A DNA stretch of 64,000 bases from an uncultured Kordia sp. (GTDB taxonomy: Bacteria > Bacteroidota > Bacteroidia > Flavobacteriales > Flavobacteriaceae), in the NCBI RefSeq assembly GCF_947496985.1, contig NZ_CANMEZ010000010.1, forward strand, positions 62,001 through 126,000, given 5' to 3'. Under the pieces are notes generated by a model that was not told where the DNA came from, searched no databases, and saw only the letters and a program-made list of their open reading frames with translations. Positions 34,344-44,223 of the stretch are shown piece after piece. Numbering within the stretch: the first letter of the stretch is position 1; every line of letters starts with the position of its first letter. A program made the translations under genes and the position numbers.

Positions 34344-35633
34344 TTACTTTTTCTTTGGTTCGAAAACTGGAAGTAATTTTGAAGAAACCTCTCCAAAACC
34401 AATACGAACATGCTCATTTTTACAATGTCCACGCATAGTTACGGTATCTCCATCATTGATAAAAGTACGCTCAGAACCGTCATTTAATTTTACAGGATTT
34501 TTTCCTGCCCATGATAATTCTAACATAGAACCATACGAATCAGGAGTTTTTCCCGACAACGTTCCACTTCCCATCATATCACCAGAATTTACAGGACAAC
34601 CATTTACAGTATGATGTGTTAATTGTTGTGCCATATTCCAATACATGTATTTAAAGTTAGAACGAGAAACAATAGTTTCTTCACTGTTTTCAGGCGTAAT
34701 CCCTACTTCTAAGTGAATATCGTAACTTTTCTTTCCTGTATACTGTAAATATTCTAATTGTGGTTTTAAAGGCTTAGGAGTCTCTACTCTAAAAGGTTCT
34801 AAAGCATCCATTGTTACAATCCAAGGTGAAATTGACGATGCAAAACTCTTTCCTAAAAATGGTCCTAAAGGCACATATTCCCACTTTTGAATATCACGTG
34901 CGCTCCAGTCATTAAAAACAACAACTCCAAAAATATAATCTTCAGCCTCTTCAATAGGAATTGGCTCTCCTAAATGATTGGCGTCTGTTGTAATAAATGC
35001 CATTTCTAATTCAAAATCAACACGCTTAGAAGGTCCAAAAATCGGTGTGTCTGATCCAGCAGGTAATGTTTGTCCTTGTGGACGATGAATTGGAATTCCA
35101 GAAGGAATGATAGAAGAACTTCTTCCATGATATCCTACAGGTACATGTAACCAGTTTGGCATTAATGCATTTTCTTTTCCTCTAAACATTACACCAACAT
35201 TGGTAGCGTGTTCAATACTAGAATAGAAGTCTGTATAATCACCAATTTGAACTGGCAATTGCATTTCTATTTCATCTAGTGTAAATATAATTGTATTTCT
35301 ATGTTCTGGATTATCGCGTAAACTTCCATTATCAGCATCAAAAATATCTCCAATACGGTTACGAACCAAGCGCCATGTTTTCTTTCCATCAGAAATAAAA
35401 TCATTTAAGCTATCTTGAAGAAAAATATCATCAGTTAAAGGAATTCCTTCAAAGTATCCAAGTTGATGCAATGCACCTAAATCGATGGCATAATCACCGA
35501 TACGGGTACCAATAGTAATTACATCATCTCTTGTAAGGAAAACTCCAAAAGGTATATTTTGTATGGGAAAATCGCTATCAGTAGCAACTTCTAGCCATGT
35601 TTTTCTATTGGGATTATTAGTAGTATCTGGCAT
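34344..35633 (-). CDS. fahA: Fumarylacetoacetase
   Basis: A 429-residue hydrolase for the last step of tyrosine breakdown (fumarylacetoacetate to fumarate and acetoacetate). It has the N-terminal SH3-like domain (FPIQNIPFGVFLTRDD) and the catalytic domain with DYTDFYSSIEHATNVG, PVGYHGRSSSI, FELEMAFI, NDWSARDIQKWEYVPLGPFLGKS and GTLSGK, including metal-binding Asp/Glu residues. Length fits. Divergent from glyA. Confidence 0.96.
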   Translation of the reverse strand: MPDTTNNPNRKTWLEVATDSDFPIQNIPFGVFLTRDDVITIGTRIGDYAIDLGALHQLGYFEGIPLTDDIFLQDSLNDFISDGKKTWRLVRNRIGDIFDADNGSLRDNPEHRNTIIFTLDEIEMQLPVQIGDYTDFYSSIEHATNVGVMFRGKENALMPNWLHVPVGYHGRSSSIIPSGIPIHRPQGQTLPAGSDTPIFGPSKRVDFELEMAFITTDANHLGEPIPIEEAEDYIFGVVVFNDWSARDIQKWEYVPLGPFLGKSFASSISPWIVTMDALEPFRVETPKPLKPQLEYLQYTGKKSYDIHLEVGITPENSEETIVSRSNFKYMYWNMAQQLTHHTVNGCPVNSGDMMGSGTLSGKTPDSYGSMLELSWAGKNPVKLNDGSERTFINDGDTVTMRGHCKNEHVRIGFGEVSSKLLPVFEPKKK

Positions 35634-35721
35634 AGTTGTGTTGAATATTTATAATTTGATAAAATTTGTTATTTCTATTCAAATATATGAGTTTTCTATA
35701 TGAGTTATGGAATCTATATCA

Positions 35722-35729
35722 TATTTTTG
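35722..35729 (+). promoter_or_regulatory. -7 promoter box of glyA
   Basis: TATTTTTG matches TAnnTTTG, 26 bp before the glyA ATG. Confidence 0.5.
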
Positions 35730-35755
35730 GATTTTATTAACATAGACTCAAAATA

Positions 35756-37030
35756 ATGCAACGCGACGAACAAATTTTTGAATTAATTCAAGCCGAAAAA
35801 GAAAGGCAAATAGAAGGATTAGAGTTGATCGCTTCTGAAAACTTTGTAAGTGATCAAGTAATGGAAGCTGTAGGCTCTGTACTGACAAATAAATACGCCG
35901 AAGGATATCCTGGAAAGCGTTATTATGGCGGCTGCGAAGTCGTAGATGAAGTTGAAAACATTGCCATAGATAGAGCAAAAGCTTTATTTGGAGCAGAATA
36001 TGTAAATGTACAGCCACACAGTGGAAGTCAGGCAAACACAGCTGTATTTGCAGCATGTTTGAAACCTGGAGATAAAATTTTAGGATTCGATTTGTCTCAT
36101 GGAGGACATTTAACACACGGATCGCCTGTAAACTTTTCTGGAAAATTATACAATCCTGTATTTTATGGAGTAGAGAAGGAGACTGGTATATTGAATTATG
36201 ATAAAATTCAAGAAATTGCAACTCAAGAGCAGCCAAAAATGATTATTGCAGGAGCATCTGCATATTCAAGAGATATTGATTTTAAACGCTTCCGCGAGAT
36301 TGCTGATAGCGTAAACGCATTATTATTAGCAGATATTTCGCATCCTGCTGGTTTGATTGCCAAAGGATTACTAAACGATCCAATCCCGCATTGTCATATC
36401 GTAACTACAACTACACACAAAACATTACGTGGACCACGTGGAGGTTTGATCATGATGGGGAAAAATTTTGACAATCCATTCGGAATCAAACTAAAAAATG
36501 GAAACTTACGTAAAATGTCTTCCTTATTAGATAGTGGTGTTTTCCCTGGAAACCAAGGTGGACCATTAGAACATGTAATTGCAGGAAAAGCAATTGCTTT
36601 TGGTGAAGCATTAACGGATGAGTTTATGCATTACATTTTACAAGTTCAAAAAAATGCCAAAGCAATGGCAGCTGCATTTGTAGCAAAAGATTATAATATC
36701 ATTTCTGGAGGAACTGACAATCATATGATGTTAATCGATCTAAGAAATAAAAATATCACAGGAAAAGATGCTGAGAAAGCACTCGGAAAGGCTGATATTA
36801 CTGTAAATAAAAATATGGTTCCTTTTGATGATAAAAGCCCATTTGTAACTTCTGGAATTCGTATTGGAACTGCAGCTATTACTACAAGAGGGCTAACAGA
36901 AGAAGATATGGCGCTTATTGTTGAATATATTGATGAAGCGTTAATGAATTACGAAAATGATGAAAAATTAGAAGGAATTGCATTTAAAGTGAATGTAATG
37001 ATGTCAGATAGACCATTATTCAAAGCATAA
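35756..37030 (+). CDS. glyA: Serine hydroxymethyltransferase
   Basis: A 424-residue PLP enzyme converting serine and tetrahydrofolate to glycine and methylene-THF. Signatures: [57 protein letters not shown], and the Schiff-base Lys in [16 protein letters not shown]-terminal [14 protein letters not shown]. Length normal. Single gene. Confidence 0.97.
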   Translation: MQRDEQIFELIQAEKERQIEGLELIASENFVSDQVMEAVGSVLTNKYAEGYPGKRYYGGCEVVDEVENIAIDRAKALFGAEYVNVQPHSGSQANTAVFAACLKPGDKILGFDLSHGGHLTHGSPVNFSGKLYNPVFYGVEKETGILNYDKIQEIATQEQPKMIIAGASAYSRDIDFKRFREIADSVNALLLADISHPAGLIAKGLLNDPIPHCHIVTTTTHKTLRGPRGGLIMMGKNFDNPFGIKLKNGNLRKMSSLLDSGVFPGNQGGPLEHVIAGKAIAFGEALTDEFMHYILQVQKNAKAMAAAFVAKDYNIISGGTDNHMMLIDLRNKNITGKDAEKALGKADITVNKNMVPFDDKSPFVTSGIRIGTAAITTRGLTEEDMALIVEYIDEALMNYENDEKLEGIAFKVNVMMSDRPLFKA

Positions 37031-37082
37031 ATCATAAAAAAACAGCAATAGTATAATATTTTAACATAAAATTAAGATTTAC

Positions 37083-37090
37083 TATATTTG
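37083..37090 (+). promoter_or_regulatory. -7 promoter box of the CRTAC1-type gene
   Basis: TATATTTG matches TAnnTTTG, 24 bp before ATG 37115. Confidence 0.5.
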
Positions 37091-37114
37091 CAATGAGATG
37101 TAAAAATTGCGAAT

Positions 37115-38827
37115 ATGAAAAGTTATACTATTGCTGTATTAACATGTTTGTGTATCTTCCCGATGAATGCACAAATACTCTTCGAAGACAAAGCAGTTGA
37201 ACTAGGTATCAATATTACAGGAAACGCAAGTACACAATTAGGTGGCGTTAGTTTCTATGATTATGATAATGATGGCTGGGACGATTTAACCTTTGCAAGT
37301 AAAGAAAATTTCCCTGTACGATTTTTTAAAAACAATTCAGGAACGTTTGTCGAAGAAACGTTCAATATTACCATTGCCAATCATTCCAAACAAGTGTTAT
37401 GGGTTGATTATGATAATGATGGTGATAATGATTTGTTTGTAACACGTTTTGACGACTCAAATAAATTGTATAATAATGATGGAAACTTCAATTTTACAGA
37501 TGTTTCTGGAATTGCAGGACTTCCTTCAACGACTTTATACTCTTTTGGTGCTTCTTTTGGCGATTATGATAATGATGGTGATTTAGATTTGTTTTTATGC
37601 AATAAAGATGATGCTAAAATTATTCCAAATCAATTATACAGAAACAATGGAAACGGAACATTTACAAATGTTTCTTCATTTGCCGGAATTAGTCCGGTTG
37701 GACATTTATCATTCTGTTCTTCATTTTTTGATTATAATAATGATGGATTCTTAGATATTTACATCTCTAATGATCGATTCGCCAATACAAATATCTTGTA
37801 TAAAAATAATGGAAACGGAACCTTCACAGATGTAAGTTTGGCTTCTGGTGCTGGTGTTGCAGCCAATGCAATGTCTACAACAATTGACGATTACAATTAC
37901 GATGGTTTTCTGGATATTTATGTGACAAACACAACTGAAGGAAATCATTTATTAAAAAATAATGGAGACGGAACATTTACGGATGAAGCAACTTCTACAG
38001 GAACCATTTTTAATAGTATAGGTTGGGGCGCAAACTTTTTAGACGCCGACAATGATACTGATTTAGATTTATACGTTTGTAGTATGATCAATGATCCTGC
38101 TTCTGGATTGTTAACCACAGGATTTTATCAATGTGATACAGGTTATAATTATACAAGTCCAACAATGGCAGGGTTTGCGAATGATGCATATACGAGCTTT
38201 TCAAATGCACTTGGAGATATAAATAATGATGGATATCAAGATTTTGTAGTGATAAACTTGGCGCCAGACAATCATTCATTATGGAGAAATACTGGAGGAA
38301 CGAATAACTGGTTAAAAATCAAGCTTGAAGGAACCATGAGTAATAAAGCTGGAATTGGAGCAAAGATAAAAGCAACTGTAAATGGAGAATCAATGTACAG
38401 ATATGTATTGTGTGGAGAAGCTTTTTTAGGACAAAACTCAGCAACAGAAATATTCGGATTGGCAACAGCGACTACCATTAATACTGTAGAAATCTTTTGG
38501 CCAAGTGGACTTGTTGATACATATACAGATGTAAGCGCCAATCAAGTATTAACCGTTGTCGAAGGAAGTACATTAGGTATAAACGAAGAAAACGCTGAAA
38601 AATTCAGCGTTTATCCAAATCCTGCAAAGGATTATATTTTTGTAAATACAACAATATCAGAATCGTATACGCTTACAGTTTTTGATAGTTTGGGCAAACA
38701 AGTATTCTCTCAAAAATCGCAAGGTTTGCAATCAAAATTGGATGTTTCAAACTTATCTAGTGGAATTTTCTTTTTAGAAATTCGCACCGAAAAAAGTAAA
38801 ACGGTTCAGAAAGTTGTGATTCATTAA
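37115..38827 (+). CDS. CRTAC1-type FG-GAP/VCBS-repeat protein with ASPIC/UnbV domain, T9SS-secreted
   Basis: A 570-residue secreted protein: signal peptide (IAVLTCLCIFPMNAQ), then about six FG-GAP beta-propeller repeats with Ca-binding DxDxDG loops (DYDNDGWDDL, DYDNDGDNDLF, DYDNDGDLDLF, DYNNDGFLDIY...). An ASPIC/UnbV domain follows (NNWLKIKLEGT, GIGAKIKATVNG, IFWPSGLVDTY; about 400-485), and a C-terminal sorting tail (FSVYPNPAKDYIFVN...SGIFFLEI) of the type IX secretion class. Likely surface-attached or released; role probably adhesion or a carbohydrate-linked function, unproven. Confidence 0.9.
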   Translation: MKSYTIAVLTCLCIFPMNAQILFEDKAVELGINITGNASTQLGGVSFYDYDNDGWDDLTFASKENFPVRFFKNNSGTFVEETFNITIANHSKQVLWVDYDNDGDNDLFVTRFDDSNKLYNNDGNFNFTDVSGIAGLPSTTLYSFGASFGDYDNDGDLDLFLCNKDDAKIIPNQLYRNNGNGTFTNVSSFAGISPVGHLSFCSSFFDYNNDGFLDIYISNDRFANTNILYKNNGNGTFTDVSLASGAGVAANAMSTTIDDYNYDGFLDIYVTNTTEGNHLLKNNGDGTFTDEATSTGTIFNSIGWGANFLDADNDTDLDLYVCSMINDPASGLLTTGFYQCDTGYNYTSPTMAGFANDAYTSFSNALGDINNDGYQDFVVINLAPDNHSLWRNTGGTNNWLKIKLEGTMSNKAGIGAKIKATVNGESMYRYVLCGEAFLGQNSATEIFGLATATTINTVEIFWPSGLVDTYTDVSANQVLTVVEGSTLGINEENAEKFSVYPNPAKDYIFVNTTISESYTLTVFDSLGKQVFSQKSQGLQSKLDVSNLSSGIFFLEIRTEKSKTVQKVVIH

Positions 38828-38837
38828 AATCTATTTT

Positions 38838-39194
38838 CTAAAAAATATGTAAGATTGCTAAGATTAAAAGTGCAATTCCTACAATTACTTTAAAGGGCAT
38901 TAATTTCTTTGAAATTTTTACCAAAGCACCACCAATTGCTGGAACTTGACTTAGTACATGAGTTAATAATAACAAACCACCTGCAATTGCTACTGCGCTA
39001 TAAATTATGCTATGAAAACCTAATAGAAACCAAACACCTAATCCTAAAGAAGCACCACCGATTGCTGTTGTAAACGGCATTAATTTTTTAGCGATGTTGT
39101 TAAAGAAATCACTTTCTCCATCTAGTTTGTCAAGCGCTGTAATACCTAATAGAATTCCTGCTAAAATGTTAGCAATATCAAAAATAAGTCCCAT
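38838..39194 (-). CDS. Hypothetical small membrane protein
   Basis: A 118-residue protein with about four hydrophobic helices and two copies of a KKLMPF(T/K) motif (IAKKLMPFTTAIGGASLGLG and ISKKLMPFKVIVGIALLIL), indicating an internal duplication. Family unnamed to me. It converges with the CRTAC1-type gene. Confidence 0.65.
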   Translation of the reverse strand: MGLIFDIANILAGILLGITALDKLDGESDFFNNIAKKLMPFTTAIGGASLGLGVWFLLGFHSIIYSAVAIAGGLLLLTHVLSQVPAIGGALVKISKKLMPFKVIVGIALLILAILHIF

Positions 39195-39263
39195 TGTTTT
39201 TTAAAATTAAGTGTTAAACTATTCTTTGTTTTTATTGTTTACACCAATATACAAATAAAAAAA

Positions 39264-39296
39264 GCATGATAAAACTGAGTTATTGTTTTATCATGC
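39264..39296 (-). terminator. Terminator of the 39335 gene
   Basis: GCATGATAAAAC and GTTTTATCATGC pair perfectly over 12 bp around a 9-nt loop, flanked by A- and T-runs, so active in both directions. Confidence 0.8.
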
Positions 39297-39334
39297 TTTT
39301 CGTTGTATGGTTATATTTTTTTGTCTAAAACATC

Positions 39335-40909
39335 TTAGTCATCACCAAAAGGAATATTTTGATACGCTCCAGCATCTGTTTTGCCATTTGGTGCAGACGT
39401 TCGCATGGTTCCTAAAATATCAAAAGGAGCAAACATTGTAGTTGTTGATTCATTTCCTATACCAACAGCGCCAGAATTAGTTCCAATTATGAATTCGTTT
39501 GCTTCAGGATTTTTGAAATCAAAAGTAGTAGAGTTTGTCACAATATCAACTTCATCGAAGATTGTATCGTTATTGAAGTTGTATAACGCATCGTTGGCAA
39601 ATCTGTTTTGAAAATCATCAAATTTAATGGAACAGTTTTCAAACTTATAAATTAAGTCAGTACTCTCATTTTTATCAAGAATCAATTCAATTCCGTTGTT
39701 TCCATCAATAATACAATTAGAAAAGTTAGCTTCTAAAACTTCAGTAAGTATCGGGCTTCCATCTCCAAAATCTATATAATTATCTAACAATACTGTTGGG
39801 AATACTCTAAAACTATTTCTCCAATAGTTCGCAAATGTACAGTGTGTAAATGTGTATTTTCCGCCCAAATTACAATATAAAGAAGCTTGTCCTGCACTTC
39901 CAATCACTGTATTAGTAGCTTCTACATTACCTGTGCGTGCCAATAAACCAACAGTAGCACTGTTATGAATTTGAGAACTATTAAGTGTTAAGGTTGGATT
40001 ACTTGTTCCATCGCTATTTTCTGTTAGGATTCCTACAGAAGCATTTTTTATAGTTGCATGATTGATTATGTTGTTGGTACTTCCATCAGTTAACCAAATT
40101 GTTCCCCATTGTCCAGGAACGTTTGCAAAACCAGGTTCTAAACGATCGCCTTCAAAAATGACTTCACCTTCTAAATCTTCAGTTGTACTTGTAGTTCCAT
40201 TGACTTGTAATGAACCTTCATTGGCAACAATTAAACCAGAATTTGCATGAAAATGTATTCTTGCACCAGCATCAATATTTAATACTTTATTTTGCCCAAT
40301 AGCTGCATATCCATAAATTACATAGGGTTTATCGTTGGTCCAGTTGAGTTCGGTATCTTCCAAAAAGAAACCTTCAATTCGAGTTTCATTTCCTTCATCA
40401 TCTACCCCAAGAAGTAAAGTTTCAATAGTTCCATCATCAAATTGTTGCGGATATAGGAAAACGGCATCTTGTACAAGTGTAACTAATTCTACTTTTTGCT
40501 GATTTCCTCCATTATCAAATTCTATTGCATCTGTATATAAAAATTGATCACCACTTGAAAAATCATTGACATCAACAGTCGTTTCTACAAAAATGAACAA
40601 GCTATCATTTGCTAACAATTCAACATCTTGAAATACTTTTCCAGCAATTCCATCCACATTTAAACGATATTTAGACGTTTGTCCTTCTCCTAATTGAATG
40701 GTTGGAATATGAATATCGTCATCACTTCGATTGTATACTTTTAGGTTGTACGTGCTTGATCCAATATTGCTAAAAATAGTATCAAGATATACAGTATCTC
40801 TAGAAAATTCTAATTGTCCAGAACTTGGAACGGTTACAAAATCTTTTCTACATGAACTCCAAAGTATAGCAATAGCAAGAATTAAAAAAGTATATAAAAG
40901 TTTCTTCAT
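39335..40909 (-). CDS. Beta-helix-repeat outer-membrane lipoprotein
   Basis: A 524-residue lipoprotein, lipobox ILWSSC, then an Ig-like stretch (GQLEFSRDTVYLDTIFSN) followed by right-handed parallel beta-helix turns (GALIVANEG-type and TLTLNSSQIHNSATVGLLAR, ASLYCNLGGKYTFTHCTF) to about residue 470, ending AGAYQNIPFGDD. Such proteins are surface-associated; polysaccharide-linked function is a guess. Family otherwise unidentified. Confidence 0.75.
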   Translation of the reverse strand: MKKLLYTFLILAIAILWSSCRKDFVTVPSSGQLEFSRDTVYLDTIFSNIGSSTYNLKVYNRSDDDIHIPTIQLGEGQTSKYRLNVDGIAGKVFQDVELLANDSLFIFVETTVDVNDFSSGDQFLYTDAIEFDNGGNQQKVELVTLVQDAVFLYPQQFDDGTIETLLLGVDDEGNETRIEGFFLEDTELNWTNDKPYVIYGYAAIGQNKVLNIDAGARIHFHANSGLIVANEGSLQVNGTTSTTEDLEGEVIFEGDRLEPGFANVPGQWGTIWLTDGSTNNIINHATIKNASVGILTENSDGTSNPTLTLNSSQIHNSATVGLLARTGNVEATNTVIGSAGQASLYCNLGGKYTFTHCTFANYWRNSFRVFPTVLLDNYIDFGDGSPILTEVLEANFSNCIIDGNNGIELILDKNESTDLIYKFENCSIKFDDFQNRFANDALYNFNNDTIFDEVDIVTNSTTFDFKNPEANEFIIGTNSGAVGIGNESTTTMFAPFDILGTMRTSAPNGKTDAGAYQNIPFGDD

Positions 40910-41048
40910 TGTAATGGTTTAATAATTATATGTCTTTACTAGACATATATAGCTGTAAAAATATAACTTTTTGAAATTCTTATTATTGTTTAAAAGAATT
41001 AATTTTAGTCTATTATGCCTACTTTATTTGTTTAGTATGGTAATATGA

Positions 41049-42800
41049 CTAAGAAACCACGTTCTTTTTGAAAGTTCGTGAAATAGGAATTTCAATATCA
41101 GGGAGAATGTATAAAACCGTTCCGCTAATGGACTTGATTTGATTTTTATTTACAATATACGAACGATGCGTTTGAATAAAATTTGGCGGTAATTGAGCAG
41201 CAATTTCATTTAATTTATTTCTATCAACAATTGTTTTTTCAATTGTGTGTACTTCTATATAATTTCGATCAGATTTTATATAGGTAATTTCGTCTAAATA
41301 GACTTTCTGTTTGTTGTTGAGAAAAATACTTTTGCGTTCTACTTTTTTAGCGATGATTTCTTTCTCTTTTTCTACTTCTATTTTTTCTTTTGCGCTCGAT
41401 TTATACTTTTTATACACAAAAACGAGTAATGCTAATAAGCTGATACTTAATAAAGAAAGTACAAAGAAGTTATTTTCTAAAAATGATACAGAATCATTCA
41501 AATTAGTGTTTTCGTCTTGTAAATTTTCTACCTCTTCACGATATTTTACAATATTAATGAATGCTTCTTTTTGATTATCAATTATTTGACGATTAATGTT
41601 ATTAGCATAGGTTTGATATTGAATGCTTTTGTCTTTTTCAGAACTTGTATAGTGTTTGGCTAATACATTATAGGTAAAGTATAAATAATCTAAAAATTGA
41701 GTCGTATCAACCTTTGACAGATTTTCTTCCAAACGCAAAGCATAGTATGAAGCAGAATCTTTTGCATTGTTTTTTATAGAATAATCCAATAAATAATTAT
41801 GAACATTTAAGGAAACAAACGCCCGGTTAGTTTCATAAGCAATTGGTTTAAATTTTAAAGTATATGTTCTATATTTTTCTAAATTATTAGTTGTTTTTGC
41901 AATTTCGCATAACTGTTCATATTTAGAAAACACAATGTTTTTAGGCATAGAATCACTAATATTTAATAAAATTTCTTCGCTTTTTGCATAGCTCGTTTCA
42001 TGAATGTAAAACTTGGCTAAGTATAATCGTGTAAACATTAAAATATTCAGAATATCATTTTCTTCCATAAATGTTTCTGCTTCAATTGCTTTTTCAATCA
42101 AAGGTTTTACATCTTCTGCTTTTATAGGTCTAGGAATCAGTTGATAAGAAAGATCGAGTTCAGTAACTCGTGAAGCTGCAATTTTATATGAATCATTACT
42201 TTTTTTTGCAAAAATGATCTCTTGTGTATTGTAATTTAATGCTTTTCCAATTTCTTTTCTATTTCTGTGTAATAAAGAAATTCTACTTAAGGCTTCCGTG
42301 ATTAAATCATATTTATCAGTATCTTTTACATCATTAAAAATCTTTTTATACTTCACTAAAATACTGTCTGAGCTTGCATTTTTATACCGATTTAAATACG
42401 AAGCGTATTTCATTCTATTTGCAATATAAACATCATTTAATTGCGGAATTTTAGCAGTTTTTGCTAAAGAAAAAAGCTCTTTGTATAAGTTTGAAATTCG
42501 AGCAGTATCATTTTTAATCAATGAACTTTGTATTTGAACCTGTATTCCTTGTATTTGTAATACAGGAATTTGCGCACGATTAGCATATTTTACAGCAGAA
42601 TCTGCGTATTGTTGTTGTGCTGTAAAATCTTTTATAAAATCTGACTTTTCAGAAAGCTTGAAATATTCATGGCTTTTAATAGAATCATTATCCGTTTCTT
42701 GAATTTTTTGAAGAGAAGTTGCAACATCTAATTTAGATTCAGCTTGTCCAAAAGACAATTGGATCACAAAAAAAAGTAATAATATGTAGCGTTTTTTCAC
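41049..42800 (-). CDS. TPR-type sensor with C-terminal LytTR DNA-binding domain
   Basis: A 583-residue regulator. Signal/TM (MKKRYILLLFFVIQLSFGQ), then about 370 residues of helical repeats (TPR-like, IKSHEYFKLSEKSDF, DTARISNLYKELFSLAKTA...) on the periplasmic side, a TM helix at about 440-462 (NFFVLSLLSISLLALLVFVY), a Lys/Glu coiled coil, and a C-terminal LytTR domain (KVYLDEITYIKSDRNYIEVHT...PNFIQTHRSYIVNKNQI). It should couple a periplasmic signal to LytTR promoter binding. No partner kinase is visible. Confidence 0.85.
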   Translation of the reverse strand: MKKRYILLLFFVIQLSFGQAESKLDVATSLQKIQETDNDSIKSHEYFKLSEKSDFIKDFTAQQQYADSAVKYANRAQIPVLQIQGIQVQIQSSLIKNDTARISNLYKELFSLAKTAKIPQLNDVYIANRMKYASYLNRYKNASSDSILVKYKKIFNDVKDTDKYDLITEALSRISLLHRNRKEIGKALNYNTQEIIFAKKSNDSYKIAASRVTELDLSYQLIPRPIKAEDVKPLIEKAIEAETFMEENDILNILMFTRLYLAKFYIHETSYAKSEEILLNISDSMPKNIVFSKYEQLCEIAKTTNNLEKYRTYTLKFKPIAYETNRAFVSLNVHNYLLDYSIKNNAKDSASYYALRLEENLSKVDTTQFLDYLYFTYNVLAKHYTSSEKDKSIQYQTYANNINRQIIDNQKEAFINIVKYREEVENLQDENTNLNDSVSFLENNFFVLSLLSISLLALLVFVYKKYKSSAKEKIEVEKEKEIIAKKVERKSIFLNNKQKVYLDEITYIKSDRNYIEVHTIEKTIVDRNKLNEIAAQLPPNFIQTHRSYIVNKNQIKSISGTVLYILPDIEIPISRTFKKNVVS

Positions 42801-42897
42801 GAATGAAACGGAGATTAATATTGTGACAGCAATAGTTAGTTCTTCATAAAAGTAAGTATTCTACAGAAAAAAACATAACTTTTTAACTATTACACAA

Positions 42898-44091
42898 TCA
42901 ACCTTTATTTTTAGCGTGTTTTGCAGCTTTTTCAGCTTTACGAGCTGCTCTTCTGGCACGTCTTTTTTCACGTTTCTCTTTCCATTTTTTCTTTTGAAAA
43001 GCAAAATAGTTTTCGATACGTTTTTTGTTTTCTTTCTGTTCTTTAGTTAATGGTCTATCATGATGTTCTATCCAACGTGGAGATGTAACAGCTCCAACAA
43101 CTAAAACAATTTCTGCCAAACTATTGTCAGATGCTAGTTGTGCATTATGTGTATTTTGAGTAACTTTAATCTCAGTAGATTCATACCCAATATAACTAAT
43201 GACTAAGATATCATTTCTCTTCATGTTTATTTTGTAGTTGCCGTCAAAATCTGTACTCACACCATTTGTTGTATTTTTAACTATTACAGTTGCGCTTGGC
43301 AATGGCAAACCTGATTCATCTGTAATTACTCCGCTAACAGTAATATTATCACTTAAAATTGTTATGTCTTCTGGATTTATAGTGGTAACTGAGCCAATTA
43401 CTTTTCCTAATCTTTGAGTATGATATGGAAGTATCTGAACTTCAACTAGGCTATTATCTTGTTTTAATGAGAAGTTATGATTTTTATTCGTTACTTTTAT
43501 TTCAAGAGATTCATACCCTGTATAACTTGCTATTAAGACATCGTTTATTTTTGTAACGATGTTGTAATTACCATCAAAATCTGTAGTCGTTCCAGTATTA
43601 GTACCTTTAATCTTTATAGTTGCACCAGGTAATGGAAGTCCAGATTCATCAGAAATAATTCCACTAACAGTAATAGCATCTTTTTTAGTTTTTTTAGCAA
43701 CTTCTCCTTTTTTGTGAAGCGATCCAATATTTAAGGACGTATATGTACCAGTATTTGTCTGTTCCGTTTTAGGAGTATTTTTAGTGTCTTTTTTTATTTC
43801 TTGTGAGAAAAGCGTTATTGGTAACAAAAATGAAGCTGCATAAGATAACCAATGATTTCGTTGCTTTCTGTCTACAATTAATTTACGATCTAATTGAGAA
43901 GTTAAGAAACGTCCACAAACATTGTCATTTTTTTGAAAATGTTTCACAACGTTTTCATCACTGCTAACTGTAAAATCAACCACTTCTTTTGTGCAAACTC
44001 CACAAAACTTACCTTTTTGTGTTGGTGTCATTTCATTCCAATCTTCTTGACAAGGTTCTGGAATACTGATCATTATTTTTGGATGTTTCAT
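42898..44091 (-). CDS. Membrane protein with two carboxypeptidase-regulatory-like domains
   Basis: A 397-residue protein. N-terminus is a Cys-rich cytoplasmic module (PEPCQEDWNEM, KGKFCGVCTKEVVDFTV, CGRFLTSQL), probably metal-binding; one TM segment (WLSYAASFLLPITLFSQ); then two similar beta-sandwich CarboxypepD-reg-like domains (GIISDESGLPLPGATIKIKG and GVITDESGLPLPSATVIVKN), and a Lys/Arg-rich coiled tail. The two domains are a tandem duplication. Role unknown; the type is common in Bacteroidota. Confidence 0.8.
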   Translation of the reverse strand: MKHPKIMISIPEPCQEDWNEMTPTQKGKFCGVCTKEVVDFTVSSDENVVKHFQKNDNVCGRFLTSQLDRKLIVDRKQRNHWLSYAASFLLPITLFSQEIKKDTKNTPKTEQTNTGTYTSLNIGSLHKKGEVAKKTKKDAITVSGIISDESGLPLPGATIKIKGTNTGTTTDFDGNYNIVTKINDVLIASYTGYESLEIKVTNKNHNFSLKQDNSLVEVQILPYHTQRLGKVIGSVTTINPEDITILSDNITVSGVITDESGLPLPSATVIVKNTTNGVSTDFDGNYKINMKRNDILVISYIGYESTEIKVTQNTHNAQLASDNSLAEIVLVVGAVTSPRWIEHHDRPLTKEQKENKKRIENYFAFQKKKWKEKREKRRARRAARKAEKAAKHAKNKG

Positions 44092-44223
44092 AGTTACGTT
44101 TTAAATACAATTCAAATAAAACACAAAAAACATAGGTGTAAAACCAATAATGAGTGAAGTGGTGTTTTTAATGAGCTAACTATCTTGACATAGCTTTTTA
44201 AACGATTTAAAAGAAATTCATGG

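Noticed and set aside
35748-36236. Open frame antisense to glyA
   Set aside because: Lies wholly within a well-supported gene, Leu/His-rich, no motif; shadow frame.
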